Assembly: GCA_045403155.1 (NCBI GenBank)
Contig: JAXIPB010000146.1
Span: 1-64,000, forward strand
Source: JAXIPB01 sp045403155
GTDB lineage: Bacteria; Actinomycetota; Actinomycetes; Mycobacteriales; Micromonosporaceae
Reading direction: 5' to 3'
Length of the DNA stretch: 64,000 bases
In this document: positions 8,306 through 16,210 of the stretch, piece by piece
Position numbering within the stretch: position 1 is the stretch's first letter
How the letters are laid out: the number at the start of each line of letters is the position of its first letter
Notes under the pieces: model-generated
What the model saw: only the letters and a program-made list of their open reading frames with translations
Told to the model about the DNA's origin: nothing
Databases searched by the model: none
Position numbers and translations under genes: made by a program

Positions 8306-9805
8306 CTACGAGTGGCGGTGGCCGACGGGTGTTGTGGCCGGCTGGCCGGAATTGACCACGACGAACTGGCCCATCATTCCCTGGTCCTCGTGGTACAGGA
8401 CGTGGCAGTGGAACATGAACGGCGCGGCCGCGTCGGCGAAGGAGCCGAACGGCACGATGATCTCGTACGGGACATTGGGGTTCAGAAAGAGCGTGTCCTT
8501 GTAGCCGAGCAGCTGCGGCGGCGGCGTTCGACCGCCGACCGCGAGCACCTGGAACTGCACGCCATGGATGTGGAAATTGTGCGGCGTACCGTCGTTGTTC
8601 TCCAGGCGCCAGATCTCGGTGGTATCCCGCGTCACGGTGGCATCGATCCGGGACATGTCCATGCGCTGGCCGTTGACGGTCTCGTCGCCGAGGTGGAAGC
8701 TCCGCCGCTGCACGGGCTGCGGCGCACGAAGGCGCGGCACATCTGCCAGGCGCTGCGGCACACTCGCGCTGGCCGCCAGCCGATCGGCGGCGCGCAACTG
8801 CAGGATGTCCAGTGTGTCCGCGCCGCCGGAGAAGCGCCGGCTCAGCGGGTCCAGGCCGAGCGGAGGCGGGGTGCTGCGAAGCACGGCTCGCTCGCCCGGA
8901 CGCATAGTCACGACGATCTCGGCCCGCTCGCCCGGCGACAAAGCGATTCGGTCGGTCACGTACGGCGCCGCGAGCAGTCCGCCGTCGCTGGCCACCATGG
9001 AGAACGCGCGATCGTCGGCGAATCCAAACTCGTACGAACGCGCGTTGGACGCGTTCAGGAGCCGCAGCCGGGCCCGCTCCGTTTCGATGTCGAGGTACGG
9101 CGCCACCGTGCCGTTGACCGCGATCGTGTCGCCCAGGATGCCGATTCCGCCGAGGAAGGAGCTTCCCTCGTCAAGTTCCCCGGCATCGGTGAACTGCTTG
9201 TCCTGCACGATGACCGGAATGTCGTCGACGCCGTAGCGGTGCGGTAGGGCCGATATCTCCGCGCCGCGATCATCCAGGATGAACATTCCAGCCAGGCCGC
9301 GGTAGACCTGATTCGCGGTCTCGCCGTGCGGGTGCGGGTGGTACCAGAGTGTGGCCGATGGCTGGTCGATCCGCCAGGTTGGCGACCACGTCGACCCCGG
9401 CGCAACCGTCTGATGCGGCCCACCGTCCATTGTGGCTGAAAGGTGCATCCCATGCCAGTGAACGGTTGTCGTGTCCGGCAACGCGTTGTGCACCTGTACC
9501 ACGACCTGCTCGCCGCGGGCAGCCCGAAGTGTTGGACCCAGGTAACCGCCGTTGAAGCCCCAGGTCGGCACGGCTCCCTGGCCAAAGTCATGCACGCCCG
9601 GCGCGGCGGTCAGGTCGAAGACCCGTCGACCGTCCTCGTCAACAGTGGACGGTGCCAGCGGCGGGATGGTCAGCGGGTTGACGAACTCGATCCGTCCTGC
9701 CGTGTTCAAAGTCATTCGGGTCCAGACAAAGGTGCCGAGGCCGACGCAGCCGCCGCACACCAGGAGGACGATCGACAGGGTCAGACTAAGCGCTCGCCGA
9801 GACAT
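8306..9805 (-). CDS. Multicopper oxidase (CueO/SufI-like three-domain)
   Basis: 499 residues exported or membrane-tethered by an N-terminal hydrophobic segment (about residues 7-27). All four copper motifs are present: HWHG (116-119), HPHPH (156-160), HNFHIHG, and HCHVLYHEDQGMM near the C-terminus carrying the T1 Cys-His-Met ligands. It should couple one-electron oxidation of a metal ion or phenolic substrate to O2 reduction outside the membrane. Divergent from a PadR repressor with palindromes between the two starts, so PadR probably controls it. Copper tolerance, cuprous oxidation or phenol oxidation are all possible. Confidence 0.92.
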   Translation of the reverse strand: MSRRALSLTLSIVLLVCGGCVGLGTFVWTRMTLNTAGRIEFVNPLTIPPLAPSTVDEDGRRVFDLTAAPGVHDFGQGAVPTWGFNGGYLGPTLRAARGEQVVVQVHNALPDTTTVHWHGMHLSATMDGGPHQTVAPGSTWSPTWRIDQPSATLWYHPHPHGETANQVYRGLAGMFILDDRGAEISALPHRYGVDDIPVIVQDKQFTDAGELDEGSSFLGGIGILGDTIAVNGTVAPYLDIETERARLRLLNASNARSYEFGFADDRAFSMVASDGGLLAAPYVTDRIALSPGERAEIVVTMRPGERAVLRSTPPPLGLDPLSRRFSGGADTLDILQLRAADRLAASASVPQRLADVPRLRAPQPVQRRSFHLGDETVNGQRMDMSRIDATVTRDTTEIWRLENNDGTPHNFHIHGVQFQVLAVGGRTPPPQLLGYKDTLFLNPNVPYEIIVPFGSFADAAAPFMFHCHVLYHEDQGMMGQFVVVNSGQPATTPVGHRHS

Positions 9806-9830
9806 GCTCCACCCCCGTTAGCTTGGCGTT

Positions 9831-9883
9831 CTACATGTAGCGTGCCTACGTACCATAGTCAACTGTACCTGCCTACGTGTAGG
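9831..9883. promoter_or_regulatory. Probable PadR operators in divergent promoter
   Basis: The 86-bp gap holds a perfect palindrome CTACATGTAG (9831-9840), a second CCTACGTGTAGG with 5-bp arms (9872-9883), and related half sites CCTACGTAC and CTACATG, the last including the padR start codon. Repeated TAC-N2-GTA dyads next to a PadR gene fit autoregulation and control of the oxidase (inference). Confidence 0.65.
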
Positions 9884-9891
9884 CTGTCTAC

Positions 9892-10224
9892 ATGAAGGCG
9901 GACGCATTGCGCGGGCATCTGGATGCGCTGATCCTCGCTGCCCTCGAACAGGAGCCGCTGCACGGATACGCAGTCATGGAGGCGCTGTTGCGGCGCAGCG
10001 GCGGCGCGCTCGATCTCCCGACCGGCACGCTGTATCCGGCCCTGCGGAGACTCGAACGTGCCGGCTACCTCCGCGGTGAGTGGGGCAGCGTGGGCGGTCG
10101 CGAACGACGCACGTACCGGTTGACCCCGGCCGGCCGACGGTCGTTAGTGGCGGCCCGGACCGAGTGGCGCGATTTCACCGCGGTGATCGAGAGCGTCCTG
10201 CATCCCGCACCGTCCAAGGCCTAG
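9892..10224 (+). CDS. PadR-family transcriptional regulator
   Basis: 110 residues comprising the PadR winged helix (HLDALILAALEQEPLHGYAV, then LPTGTLYPALRRLERAGYL and the wing GGRERRTYRLTPAGRRSL) followed by a short C-terminal dimerisation helix. It is a compact phenolic- or stress-responsive repressor. It starts right next to its probable operators and is divergent from the multicopper oxidase. It is convergent with a permease-prefix membrane protein, a domain frequently encoded beside PadR regulators. Confidence 0.93.
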   Translation: MKADALRGHLDALILAALEQEPLHGYAVMEALLRRSGGALDLPTGTLYPALRRLERAGYLRGEWGSVGGRERRTYRLTPAGRRSLVAARTEWRDFTAVIESVLHPAPSKA

Positions 10225-10231
10225 CGGGGGA

Positions 10232-10858
10232 TCACGACGCGGCCAGGCAGCGGCGACCGGACACCGCCACCCAGGCGAGCGGAAGCACCAGGACGGCGGT
10301 CGCCATCGGTAGACCGGTCGCACTGAACAGCGGTGCGGGCGCGAGCGCGGTCAGAAATATCCCGCACGCCGCGAAGACGGTCGACACGACGACGGCGAAC
10401 AGGCCGGTTGCCCGGGTCAGCGCCCGTCGTACACCAAGGAATCGAACGCCGACTCCGCAGGCAAGCGCAAGAACCAACGCACCCGCCATCGCCGCGCCGC
10501 CCAGCCAGCCGATGATGCCCTCGAACGTCACAAACGCCGTCGAGCCGGGCCTCGCGGGGCGGTCGGCGAAGTCCCACAAGATGTCCTGCGGGGCGAGCAC
10601 AAGGCAGACGAGCAGCGCCGTTCGCACACTCTGTGCGCAACCGAGCTCCCGCTGGAAGCCGGGCGCGATGCGGGCCACCTCGCCGAATTCCGCGACGGCG
10701 GTGCGCTCGGCCGACGCCCGACTCAGTCCACGCTGCTCGTGTGCCTCGGCCGCATCGATCAGGCTGTCTCGGGCTTCGGAGAGCAGATCGGTCTTCGCAC
10801 GCCGGGGCCCGTGCAGCGCGCGGGCGAGATCGGCGACGTACGCATCGATGACAGTCAT
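10232..10858 (-). CDS. Permease-prefix-domain membrane protein (HAAS-like)
   Basis: 208 residues. The N-terminal 60 residues (VIDAYVADLARALHGPRRAK, then LLSEARDSLIDAAEAHEQRG) match the helical prefix typically found with PadR regulators. About four transmembrane segments follow. ATG at 10858 has GGAGGAGGGGG upstream, so the longer frame to 10993 is unnecessary. It probably works with the neighbouring PadR in membrane or envelope stress signalling. No catalytic motif is visible. Confidence 0.75.
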   Translation of the reverse strand: MTVIDAYVADLARALHGPRRAKTDLLSEARDSLIDAAEAHEQRGLSRASAERTAVAEFGEVARIAPGFQRELGCAQSVRTALLVCLVLAPQDILWDFADRPARPGSTAFVTFEGIIGWLGGAAMAGALVLALACGVGVRFLGVRRALTRATGLFAVVVSTVFAACGIFLTALAPAPLFSATGLPMATAVLVLPLAWVAVSGRRCLAAS

Positions 10859-11275
10859 CGCCCCCTCCTCCGCCGGCGGATATCCGATCAAGTATGAAGG
10901 GCCTGGGCGGCTCAGATCGTCGGGGAAAGACCCTGATTCGTCCCCGATCCCCATGAGTGAACCAACCGGCCACCGTGGACGTATGAAGGACAACCCCTCG
11001 GACGAGGCCGGCGGGGCAAGGGCAGCCAGCCCGGCTTGGCCTCGATCCTGGTGCGGCGGGCGCGTCCCCCGTCTCGCGTCCTTGCACCGGCCGGTCCGGC
11101 CTCGCGCGCTCCCCCCGCCGGGGCCGGACCTGGCGACGCGTCTTCTCGCTCACGGCCACGACCTGGCAGCGGAAGCTAACAGCATTAGCTTGCGGCTCGA
11201 TAGCCTCAGTCCGACCTGATCGCAAAGCGTCCGCCGCGGCCCGCGAAGGTGGCAGGATGAGCCTGGGGGCCCGTG
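10859..11275. other. Intergenic region without a supported gene
   Basis: About 415 bp that should contain the promoter of the minus-strand permease-prefix gene and of the plus-strand DUF5709 gene. A frame starting ATG at 10983 could encode 78 residues, but its Pro/Arg-rich composition looks like spurious high-GC translation. The only marked structure is the dyad at 11173-11191, listed separately. Confidence 0.5.
11173..11191. promoter_or_regulatory. Operator-like dyad AAGCTAA-N5-TTAGCTT
   Basis: Perfect 7-bp inverted repeat AAGCTAA/TTAGCTT with a CAGCA centre, about 85 bp before the DUF5709 start. The GCTAAC-N3-TTAGC pattern resembles TetR-family operators. No TetR gene is in the neighbourhood, so the cognate factor would be elsewhere. 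Confidence 0.5.
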
Positions 11276-12070
11276 ATGGACGACAGCGACGCGATCTACG
11301 ACAACGATCCGTACCCAAAGCCGGTCTCCGATCCCGCCGGTGACGGGCTGCCCGAAACGGCCGATGACGACTCGCACGCCAATGAGGACCTGGACAACTC
11401 CCGCGTGGCCGACGGACCGTCGCCCGTCCCGTTGCCGCCCGATCGCGAGGACGGCGCGATGTCGTTGGACGATTTCGGAACTACTGCGGCCGAGCACCTC
11501 CGGGGCGAGTCACTCACCGGGCGGCTCACCCGCGAGATGCCGGATTTCGACGCCGAGATGCTGCCGTTCGATCCCGACTCGCGGCTGGCGGAGGAGGTCG
11601 ATCCGGACGCCGTCGATCGACTCGATGAGGACAGCGAGGTCATCGCCGAGCAGGACCCAATCGATCCGCATCTCGAGTCGCACGTGTCGATGTACGACCG
11701 TTACGTCAAGGGTGTTCCCTCAATCGCCAAGGTCGGTCGCCTGGTACAGCCAGACGAGGGCGCCCACGAGGACCTCGAGACCGATGCGGTCGCCCGCGAC
11801 TACGGAGTATCCGGGGGCGGCTTTGGCTCGGAGGAGTCCGCCATGCACGAGATGCCACCGGACGCGCTCGAGTTGAACGCGGAGCCAGACGGTTGGAAGG
11901 TGACCATGCCCATCCGGCGGCTGGTGATCAGAAGCGGAGCCGAACAGCAGTGGGAGCCGGAGGACCTGGCCGTGGCCGAGGGCCGCGATCCGACGCCGAG
12001 GAATATCGAGCGCGCTCGCCGGGAGCTGGAGGCGTTGGGCCCGGCCGCCATCGAGAGGACCGTGCCCTAG
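11276..12070 (+). CDS. DUF5709-family protein
   Basis: 264 residues, strongly acidic in the first 120 (DDSDAIYDNDPYPKP and many Asp/Glu), followed by the DUF5709 signature VGRLVQPDEGAHEDLETDAV and DYGVSGGGFGSEESAMH. A further C-terminal segment of about 50 residues ends PTPRNIERARRELEALGP. No membrane segment or catalytic motif. Conserved actinobacterial protein of unknown role. The start may be the GTG at 11273 or the adjacent ATG at 11276. A palindromic element begins 9 nt after the stop. Confidence 0.8.
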   Translation: MDDSDAIYDNDPYPKPVSDPAGDGLPETADDDSHANEDLDNSRVADGPSPVPLPPDREDGAMSLDDFGTTAAEHLRGESLTGRLTREMPDFDAEMLPFDPDSRLAEEVDPDAVDRLDEDSEVIAEQDPIDPHLESHVSMYDRYVKGVPSIAKVGRLVQPDEGAHEDLETDAVARDYGVSGGGFGSEESAMHEMPPDALELNAEPDGWKVTMPIRRLVIRSGAEQQWEPEDLAVAEGRDPTPRNIERARRELEALGPAAIERTVP

Positions 12071-12079
12071 ACTTTCCGA

Positions 12080-12150
12080 GCGTCGATCATGACCTGGAGG
12101 TCATGATCGACGCGAATTCACGACCGCCACTTCATGATCACGGCGATCTT
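12080..12150 (+). repeat. GATCATGA composite element, copy 3
   Basis: 34-bp palindrome 12080-12113 with 16-bp arms (GCGTCGATCATGACCT and its complement), an 18-nt spacer, then TCATGATCACGGCGATCTT (12132-12150). It sits between the DUF5709 stop and the parA start. The outer arm pair GCGTC/GACGC differs from GCGCC/GGCGC in copy 2 while pairing is kept. Confidence 0.9.
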
Positions 12151-12201
12151 TCTCCGCTGACATGGCATGCTGCCTCCCATGTGTCTTGCCGGAAGCGCGC
12201 C

Positions 12202-13116
12202 GTGACGGTGGTGTCCGTCCTCAACTACAAGGGCGGCGTCGGCAAGACAACGGTCGCCGCGAACCTCGGCGCCGAGCTCGCGGTACGCGGACGCAAAGTC
12301 CTCCTCATCGACATGGATCCACAGGCCAGCCTGACGCTGTCCTTCTTCGGCGCGGACGAGCTGGCCAAGGAGTTCACCGACAGCGCGACGCTGCTGCACT
12401 GGTTCCAGGCACTCATCGACGCGCAGATGGCCGAACCGCTGGCGAACTACGTCGTGTCGCCGCCGCGGGTCAACGAGGTGCTTCGTCCGTACGGTGGAAG
12501 GTTGGATCTCATTCCGTCGCACCTCGGGCTCATCGACATTGACCTCGACCTCGCCGCGTACGTGGGCGGATCGCGATTTCAGGTATCCAGCGCCGGCTAC
12601 CTCTGGGTGCACCGGCTGCTTGCCGACGCACTCGGCGAGGCGGCGTTTCGCGACTACGACGTGATCATGGTTGACTGCGCCCCGAACTTCAACATGGTCA
12701 CGAGGACGGCGATCGTCGCCAGCGAGCACATCCTCATCCCGGCCAAGGCCGACTACCTATCCACGCTCGGCATCGACTACCTCCGACGGAAGTTGGCGGA
12801 GCTGGTTCGGGACTACAACGCGGTCGCCGGCCCCGGCGCCATCGACCCGGCGATTCTTGGGGTGGTGTTCACGATGATCCAGTTTGTCGGCGAGGTTCCG
12901 ATCATCGCGGTACGCAACTACGTGACACACACCGAGCAGTACGAGGTGCCGGTGTTCCGGCAGATGATTCGCGAGAGCAAGACCCTCTTCGCCGCGGCGG
13001 CAGAGCGCGGAGTTCCGGCCGTACTTCTCAACCAGGCCAATCCGAACGTCAAGCACGAGCTGCGAGAGCTCACCACCGAATTTCTGACTAGGATCATGAT
13101 CGAGGGAGCCACGTGA
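12202..13116 (+). CDS. ParA/MinD-family ATPase
   Basis: 304 residues with a deviant Walker A (KGGVGKTT, residues 10-17), switch I region DMDPQASLT, Walker B-like VIMVDCAPNFN, and NQANPNVKHELRELT near the C-terminus. It should form ATP-dependent dimers that bind DNA or a surface and move a cargo. No parB homolog adjoins; instead there are three 56-bp repeats and a small protein. GTG at 12202 is preferred, with GGAAG six bases upstream; GTG 12181 would add seven residues. An orphan positioning system is more likely than plasmid partition, but this is not proven. Confidence 0.88.
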   Translation: MTVVSVLNYKGGVGKTTVAANLGAELAVRGRKVLLIDMDPQASLTLSFFGADELAKEFTDSATLLHWFQALIDAQMAEPLANYVVSPPRVNEVLRPYGGRLDLIPSHLGLIDIDLDLAAYVGGSRFQVSSAGYLWVHRLLADALGEAAFRDYDVIMVDCAPNFNMVTRTAIVASEHILIPAKADYLSTLGIDYLRRKLAELVRDYNAVAGPGAIDPAILGVVFTMIQFVGEVPIIAVRNYVTHTEQYEVPVFRQMIRESKTLFAAAAERGVPAVLLNQANPNVKHELRELTTEFLTRIMIEGAT

Positions 13117-13280
13117 GCGCGAGGAGCGAGCGGAGCGAGCCCCGCAGTCGCGATCGAAAGGAATCGCAGTGAGCGCGAGGAGCGAGCGGAGCGAGCCCCG
13201 CAGTCGCGATCGAAAGGAATCGCAGTGAGCGCGAGGCGCGAGCGGAGCGAGCCCCGCAGTCGCGATCGAAAGGAATCGCA
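13113..13280 (+). repeat. Three tandem 56-bp repeats between parA and its partner
   Basis: Units at 13113-13168, 13169-13224 and 13225-13280 are identical except one base in unit 3 (GAGGCGCGAGC for GAGGAGCGAGC). Each starts GTGAGCGCGAG and ends GAAAGGAATCGCA. The downstream gene also starts GTGAGCG, so every unit carries a ribosome site plus GTG. The parA stop lies inside the first bases of unit 1. 56 is not a multiple of 3, so units are out of frame with one another. Confidence 0.95.
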
Positions 13281-13703
13281 GTGAGCGACTCGGCCGAACT
13301 CACGCACGAGGTTCTCCTGAGGGTTGCGGAGTTTCTCCGCAAGCTTCCGACCGACCAACTCGAGAATCTGGCCGCCGGGACGGCAAGGTTGGAGGTGGTG
13401 GCGAAGCCGCCGGCACGTCGATTGCCCGCCCGCGCCGTGACCCCCCCGGTCCCGCTGCCGCGGCCCGTCGACGAGATCGGCGCCGCCCTTTCGGCGCTCG
13501 TGGACCGGGCCGCGGCCGCTCGATACCTCGACGACCTGCACCTGACCGCCGTCCAGCTCAGGTCCCTCGCGTTGGCCCTGGGGATCGCCATCGCGAGCAA
13601 GGCGACGAAGGCGCAGGCGCGTGACACCATCGTGCAGTGGACGGTGGGCCGTCGGGCCGACGCGACCATCCTCAGCCGGCCGGGTTCACCGCGGCGCCCG
13701 TAG
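13281..13703 (+). CDS. Small protein downstream of parA, SAP-like C-terminus
   Basis: 140 residues: an N-terminal helix (ELTHEVLLRVAEFLRKLPTD), a Pro/Arg-rich middle (PPARRLPARAVTPPVPLP), and a C-terminal helical pair LTAVQLRSLALALGIAIASK followed by ATKAQARDTIVQWTVGRR, reminiscent of SAP or Rho-N-like nucleic-acid-binding motifs. No named family recognised. It is separated from parA only by the tandem repeats and is probably its cargo adaptor or DNA-binding partner (inference). The GTG start is preceded by GAAAGGAA. Confidence 0.75.
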   Translation: MSDSAELTHEVLLRVAEFLRKLPTDQLENLAAGTARLEVVAKPPARRLPARAVTPPVPLPRPVDEIGAALSALVDRAAAARYLDDLHLTAVQLRSLALALGIAIASKATKAQARDTIVQWTVGRRADATILSRPGSPRRP

Positions 13704-13733
13704 ACGCACGCACCGGCGTACGGCACCCAGCGC

Positions 13734-13817
13734 CATCAAGATCGCCGCAGGTGTTCAATACCTGCCCGGATCCAGGCGCCCTAACCGGCAAGTGTTGAAG
13801 ACTTGCGATGACCTTGG
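13734..13817 (+). repeat. Two-hairpin intergenic element, copy 1
   Basis: About 84 bp. Stem 1 is GCAGGT (13747-13752) with ACCTGC (13760-13765); stem 2 is GCAAGT (13788-13793) with ACTTGC (13801-13806). Both have 7-nt loops. The ends AAGATCGCCGC and GCGATGACCTTGG are roughly inverted. A second copy at 35609-35691 has the same spacing but different stem bases. Function unknown; it lies 30 nt downstream of the previous stop. Confidence 0.75.
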
Positions 13818-13861
13818 GAGAGGGGTTGAGTGAGCATTCTGACGACAGATGGGGTGCGCAC

Positions 13862-14287
13862 ATGAAGGTCCTCTACACCGCTACCGCGACCGCGATCGGG
13901 GAGGGGAGGAGCGGGTCGGTCCGCTCCTCGGACGGCCTCATCGACACCGCCCTCGCCGTCCCCGTCGAGATGGGCGGCGCCGGCGGAGCCACGAACCCGG
14001 AGCAGCTCTTCGCCGCCGGGTACGCGGCCTGCTTCCACAATGCGTTGCGGGTGGTGGCGAGGCGAGCGAAGGCCGATGTGGACGGTTCCGCGGTCACGGC
14101 CGCTGTCAGCATCGGTCCCGCCGACGTCGAGGGGGTCCGGGGCTATCGCCTCAGCGCGAAACTCACGGTGATGCTCCCTGGCGTCGATCGCGAGGCTGCG
14201 GAGCGCCTCGTCGCCGCCGCCCATATGGTGTGCCCGTTTTCCAACGCAACCCGTGGCAACCTCGACCTCACCGTCGAGATCGCCTGA
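13862..14287 (+). CDS. Organic hydroperoxide resistance protein (Ohr/OsmC)
   Basis: 141 residues, the normal length for Ohr. The two redox cysteines are Cys57 in AACFHNAL and Cys124 in VCPFSNATRGN. Residues MGGAGGATNPEQLFAAGY form the characteristic N-terminal helix start. It reduces organic hydroperoxides by thiol chemistry in the cytosol. ATG at 13862 fits the family start, so the upstream extension to 13808 is not needed. An NADP-dependent reductase follows after 14 nt, suggesting a stress-related operon handling peroxides and reactive carbonyls. Confidence 0.94.
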   Translation: MKVLYTATATAIGEGRSGSVRSSDGLIDTALAVPVEMGGAGGATNPEQLFAAGYAACFHNALRVVARRAKADVDGSAVTAAVSIGPADVEGVRGYRLSAKLTVMLPGVDREAAERLVAAAHMVCPFSNATRGNLDLTVEIA

Positions 14288-14301
14288 ACCGGAGCCCGCC
14301 A

Positions 14302-15318
14302 ATGCCGAAGAGCCGTGAGATACACCTCGCCAGCCGCCCGACCGGCTGGCCGACCGCCGAGAACTTCCGCCTCGTCGGGGTCGATCTCCCCGAGCCCGGC
14401 GACGGCGAGGTGCTGGTGCGCAACCTGTTCATGTCCGTCGACCCCTACATGCGGGGTCGGATGAACGACGGCAAGTCGTATCTGCCGCCGTTCGAGGTCG
14501 ACCACGTCCTCGACGGTGGAGCGATCGGCGAGGTCGCCGAGTCCCGAAGTCCGGACCTCGCACCGGGCCAGGTCGTTCTGCACGGCTTCGGCTGGCGCGA
14601 GCGCGTCGTCGCGCCGGCGCGGCGCTTCCGGGCCGTCGATCCCGCGCGGGCGCTGAGCGTCTCCGCCTATCTCGGCGCGCTCGGAATGCCCGGCCTCACG
14701 GCGTACGTTGGCCTGCTCGACATCGCGGGATTCGTCGCAGGCGACGCGGTCTTCGTCTCCGGAGCGGCCGGAGCGGTGGGCAGCCTGACCGGCCAGATCG
14801 CGAGGCTGCGCGGCGCGTCGCGGGTGATCGGGAGCGCGGGCTCCACGTCCAAGGTCGAATACCTCACGCAACTGGGTTTCGACGCCGCGTTCAACTATCG
14901 CGACGGACCGGTCAAGGACCTGCTCAAACAGGCCGCGCCCGACGGCATCGACGTCTACTTCGACAACGTCGGCGGCGACCACCTCGAGGCCGCCATCTCG
15001 CGACTGCGTCCACATGGAAGGGTGGCGCTGTGTGGATCGATCGCGCAGTACAACGCGGTTGAGCCGCCCGCGGCGCCACGCAACCTCAGCCTCGCCATCG
15101 GCAAACGGCTGACCCTACGCGGATACATCGTGACTGATCACAACCAACGCATGCCCGACTTCGTCGCCGAGATGGGGCAGTGGATGCGGGCAGGCCAGAT
15201 CCGGTTGGACGAGACAATCGTCGATGGATTGGAGAACGCACCCGAAGCATTTCTCGACCTGCTGCGGGGCAGGAACATCGGCAAGATGCTGGTCCGGCTC
15301 GCCGGCGGAGAGGTATAG
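14302..15318 (+). CDS. NADP-dependent MDR reductase (alkenal/prostaglandin reductase type)
   Basis: 338 residues. Zinc-free medium-chain reductase: N-terminal catalytic domain with SVDPYMRGRMND, a signature of leukotriene B4 dehydrogenase/CurA-like enzymes. The Rossmann motif is FVSGAAGAVGSLTGQIA, followed by YFDNVGGDHLEA. It likely reduces alpha,beta-unsaturated carbonyls with NADPH. Starting 14 nt after ohr, it fits detoxification of lipid peroxidation products. The true start is ATG 14302; an open frame continues upstream across ohr but is non-coding. Confidence 0.9.
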   Translation: MPKSREIHLASRPTGWPTAENFRLVGVDLPEPGDGEVLVRNLFMSVDPYMRGRMNDGKSYLPPFEVDHVLDGGAIGEVAESRSPDLAPGQVVLHGFGWRERVVAPARRFRAVDPARALSVSAYLGALGMPGLTAYVGLLDIAGFVAGDAVFVSGAAGAVGSLTGQIARLRGASRVIGSAGSTSKVEYLTQLGFDAAFNYRDGPVKDLLKQAAPDGIDVYFDNVGGDHLEAAISRLRPHGRVALCGSIAQYNAVEPPAAPRNLSLAIGKRLTLRGYIVTDHNQRMPDFVAEMGQWMRAGQIRLDETIVDGLENAPEAFLDLLRGRNIGKMLVRLAGGEV

Positions 15319-15327
15319 CGTGTAGGA

Positions 15328-16062
15328 ATGTCGGAGATCGTTTACCGACCCGTCATCGCCGCGGCAAAGGCGATGTTCCGGGTGCTGGACGTGAGGATCG
15401 CGCTCGAGGGTCAGGCGCATGTGCCCCGGTCGGGCGGGGCCGTTATCGCCTGTAACCACATCAGCTATCTCGATTTCATCTTCTGTGGGTTCGGCGCCGT
15501 TCCGGCCGGTCGGCTGGTGCGCTTCATGGCCAAGAAAGAGGTCTTCGACAACCGGATCTCCGGACCGCTGATGCGGGGAATGCATCACATCCCGGTTGAT
15601 CGCAACGCCGGTCTGACCTCGTACAAGCAGGCCCTCGCCGCGTTACGCGATGGCGAGGTCGTCGGCGTCTTTCCTGAGGCCACCATCAGCCGTTCGTTCA
15701 CTGTCAAGGAGCTGAAGAACGGGGCGGCACGGCTGGCGGCCGCGACCGGCGTCCCGCTGGTTCCGATGGCCGTGTGGGGCTCGCAGCGACTCTGGACCAA
15801 GGGCCATCCGCGGTCGTTGACCCGCCGCCACGTGCCGGTCTCCATCGCGGTCGGGGAACCGCTGACGCCGCAGCGAGGCGGCGACTCCGACGCCGTCACG
15901 TCCGAACTGCGGGACCGCTTGTCGGGCCTCCTCGACGGAATCCAGCGCGGCTACCCCGACCGACCTGCGGGGCCGGAGGATCTCTGGTGGCAACCTGCCC
16001 ACCTCGGCGGCAGCGCTCCCACACCCGAGGAGGCGGAGGCGCTCGACGCTCGCCTGCATTGA
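15328..16062 (+). CDS. plsC: 1-acyl-sn-glycerol-3-phosphate acyltransferase (PlsC family)
   Basis: 244 residues. Acyltransferase block I is NHISYLD (the usual NHxxxxD), block III is FPEATIS, and block IV is VPLVPMAVWG. It should acylate lysophosphatidic acid, or another lysolipid, at the membrane face. Only 9 nt separate it from the reductase stop, so co-transcription is likely. The C-terminal 40 residues (GYPDRPAGPEDLWWQPAHLG) are typical of actinobacterial members. Confidence 0.92.
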   Translation: MSEIVYRPVIAAAKAMFRVLDVRIALEGQAHVPRSGGAVIACNHISYLDFIFCGFGAVPAGRLVRFMAKKEVFDNRISGPLMRGMHHIPVDRNAGLTSYKQALAALRDGEVVGVFPEATISRSFTVKELKNGAARLAAATGVPLVPMAVWGSQRLWTKGHPRSLTRRHVPVSIAVGEPLTPQRGGDSDAVTSELRDRLSGLLDGIQRGYPDRPAGPEDLWWQPAHLGGSAPTPEEAEALDARLH

Positions 16063-16210
16063 ACCGAACCCCGCCCTCAGTACGTAGCACACAGGACATC
16101 CGACGATGTGTATGGGAGTGGGGCGGATGCTTGACATGCCGGGTGCTGACGCTCGCCGTGTGGCGGGGATTCAGGCCGTCGGAACGCCGTCGATGCGCGG
16201 CGGTTCGTCG

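Noticed and set aside
10983..11219. Possible 78-residue protein
   Set aside because: Composition is Pro/Arg/Ala-rich with no recognisable motif and no good ribosome site.
11893..12201. Upstream extension of parA
   Set aside because: It overlaps the DUF5709 gene and translates a repeat copy; ParA family alignment begins at the GTG near 12202.
13113..13280. CRISPR array
   Set aside because: The 56-bp units are directly abutted with no spacers; the 15-bp and 16-bp arrays elsewhere likewise lack spacers. No cas genes.
13849..14301. Upstream extension of the MDR reductase
   Set aside because: It lies in another frame across the ohr gene, which has intact redox motifs.
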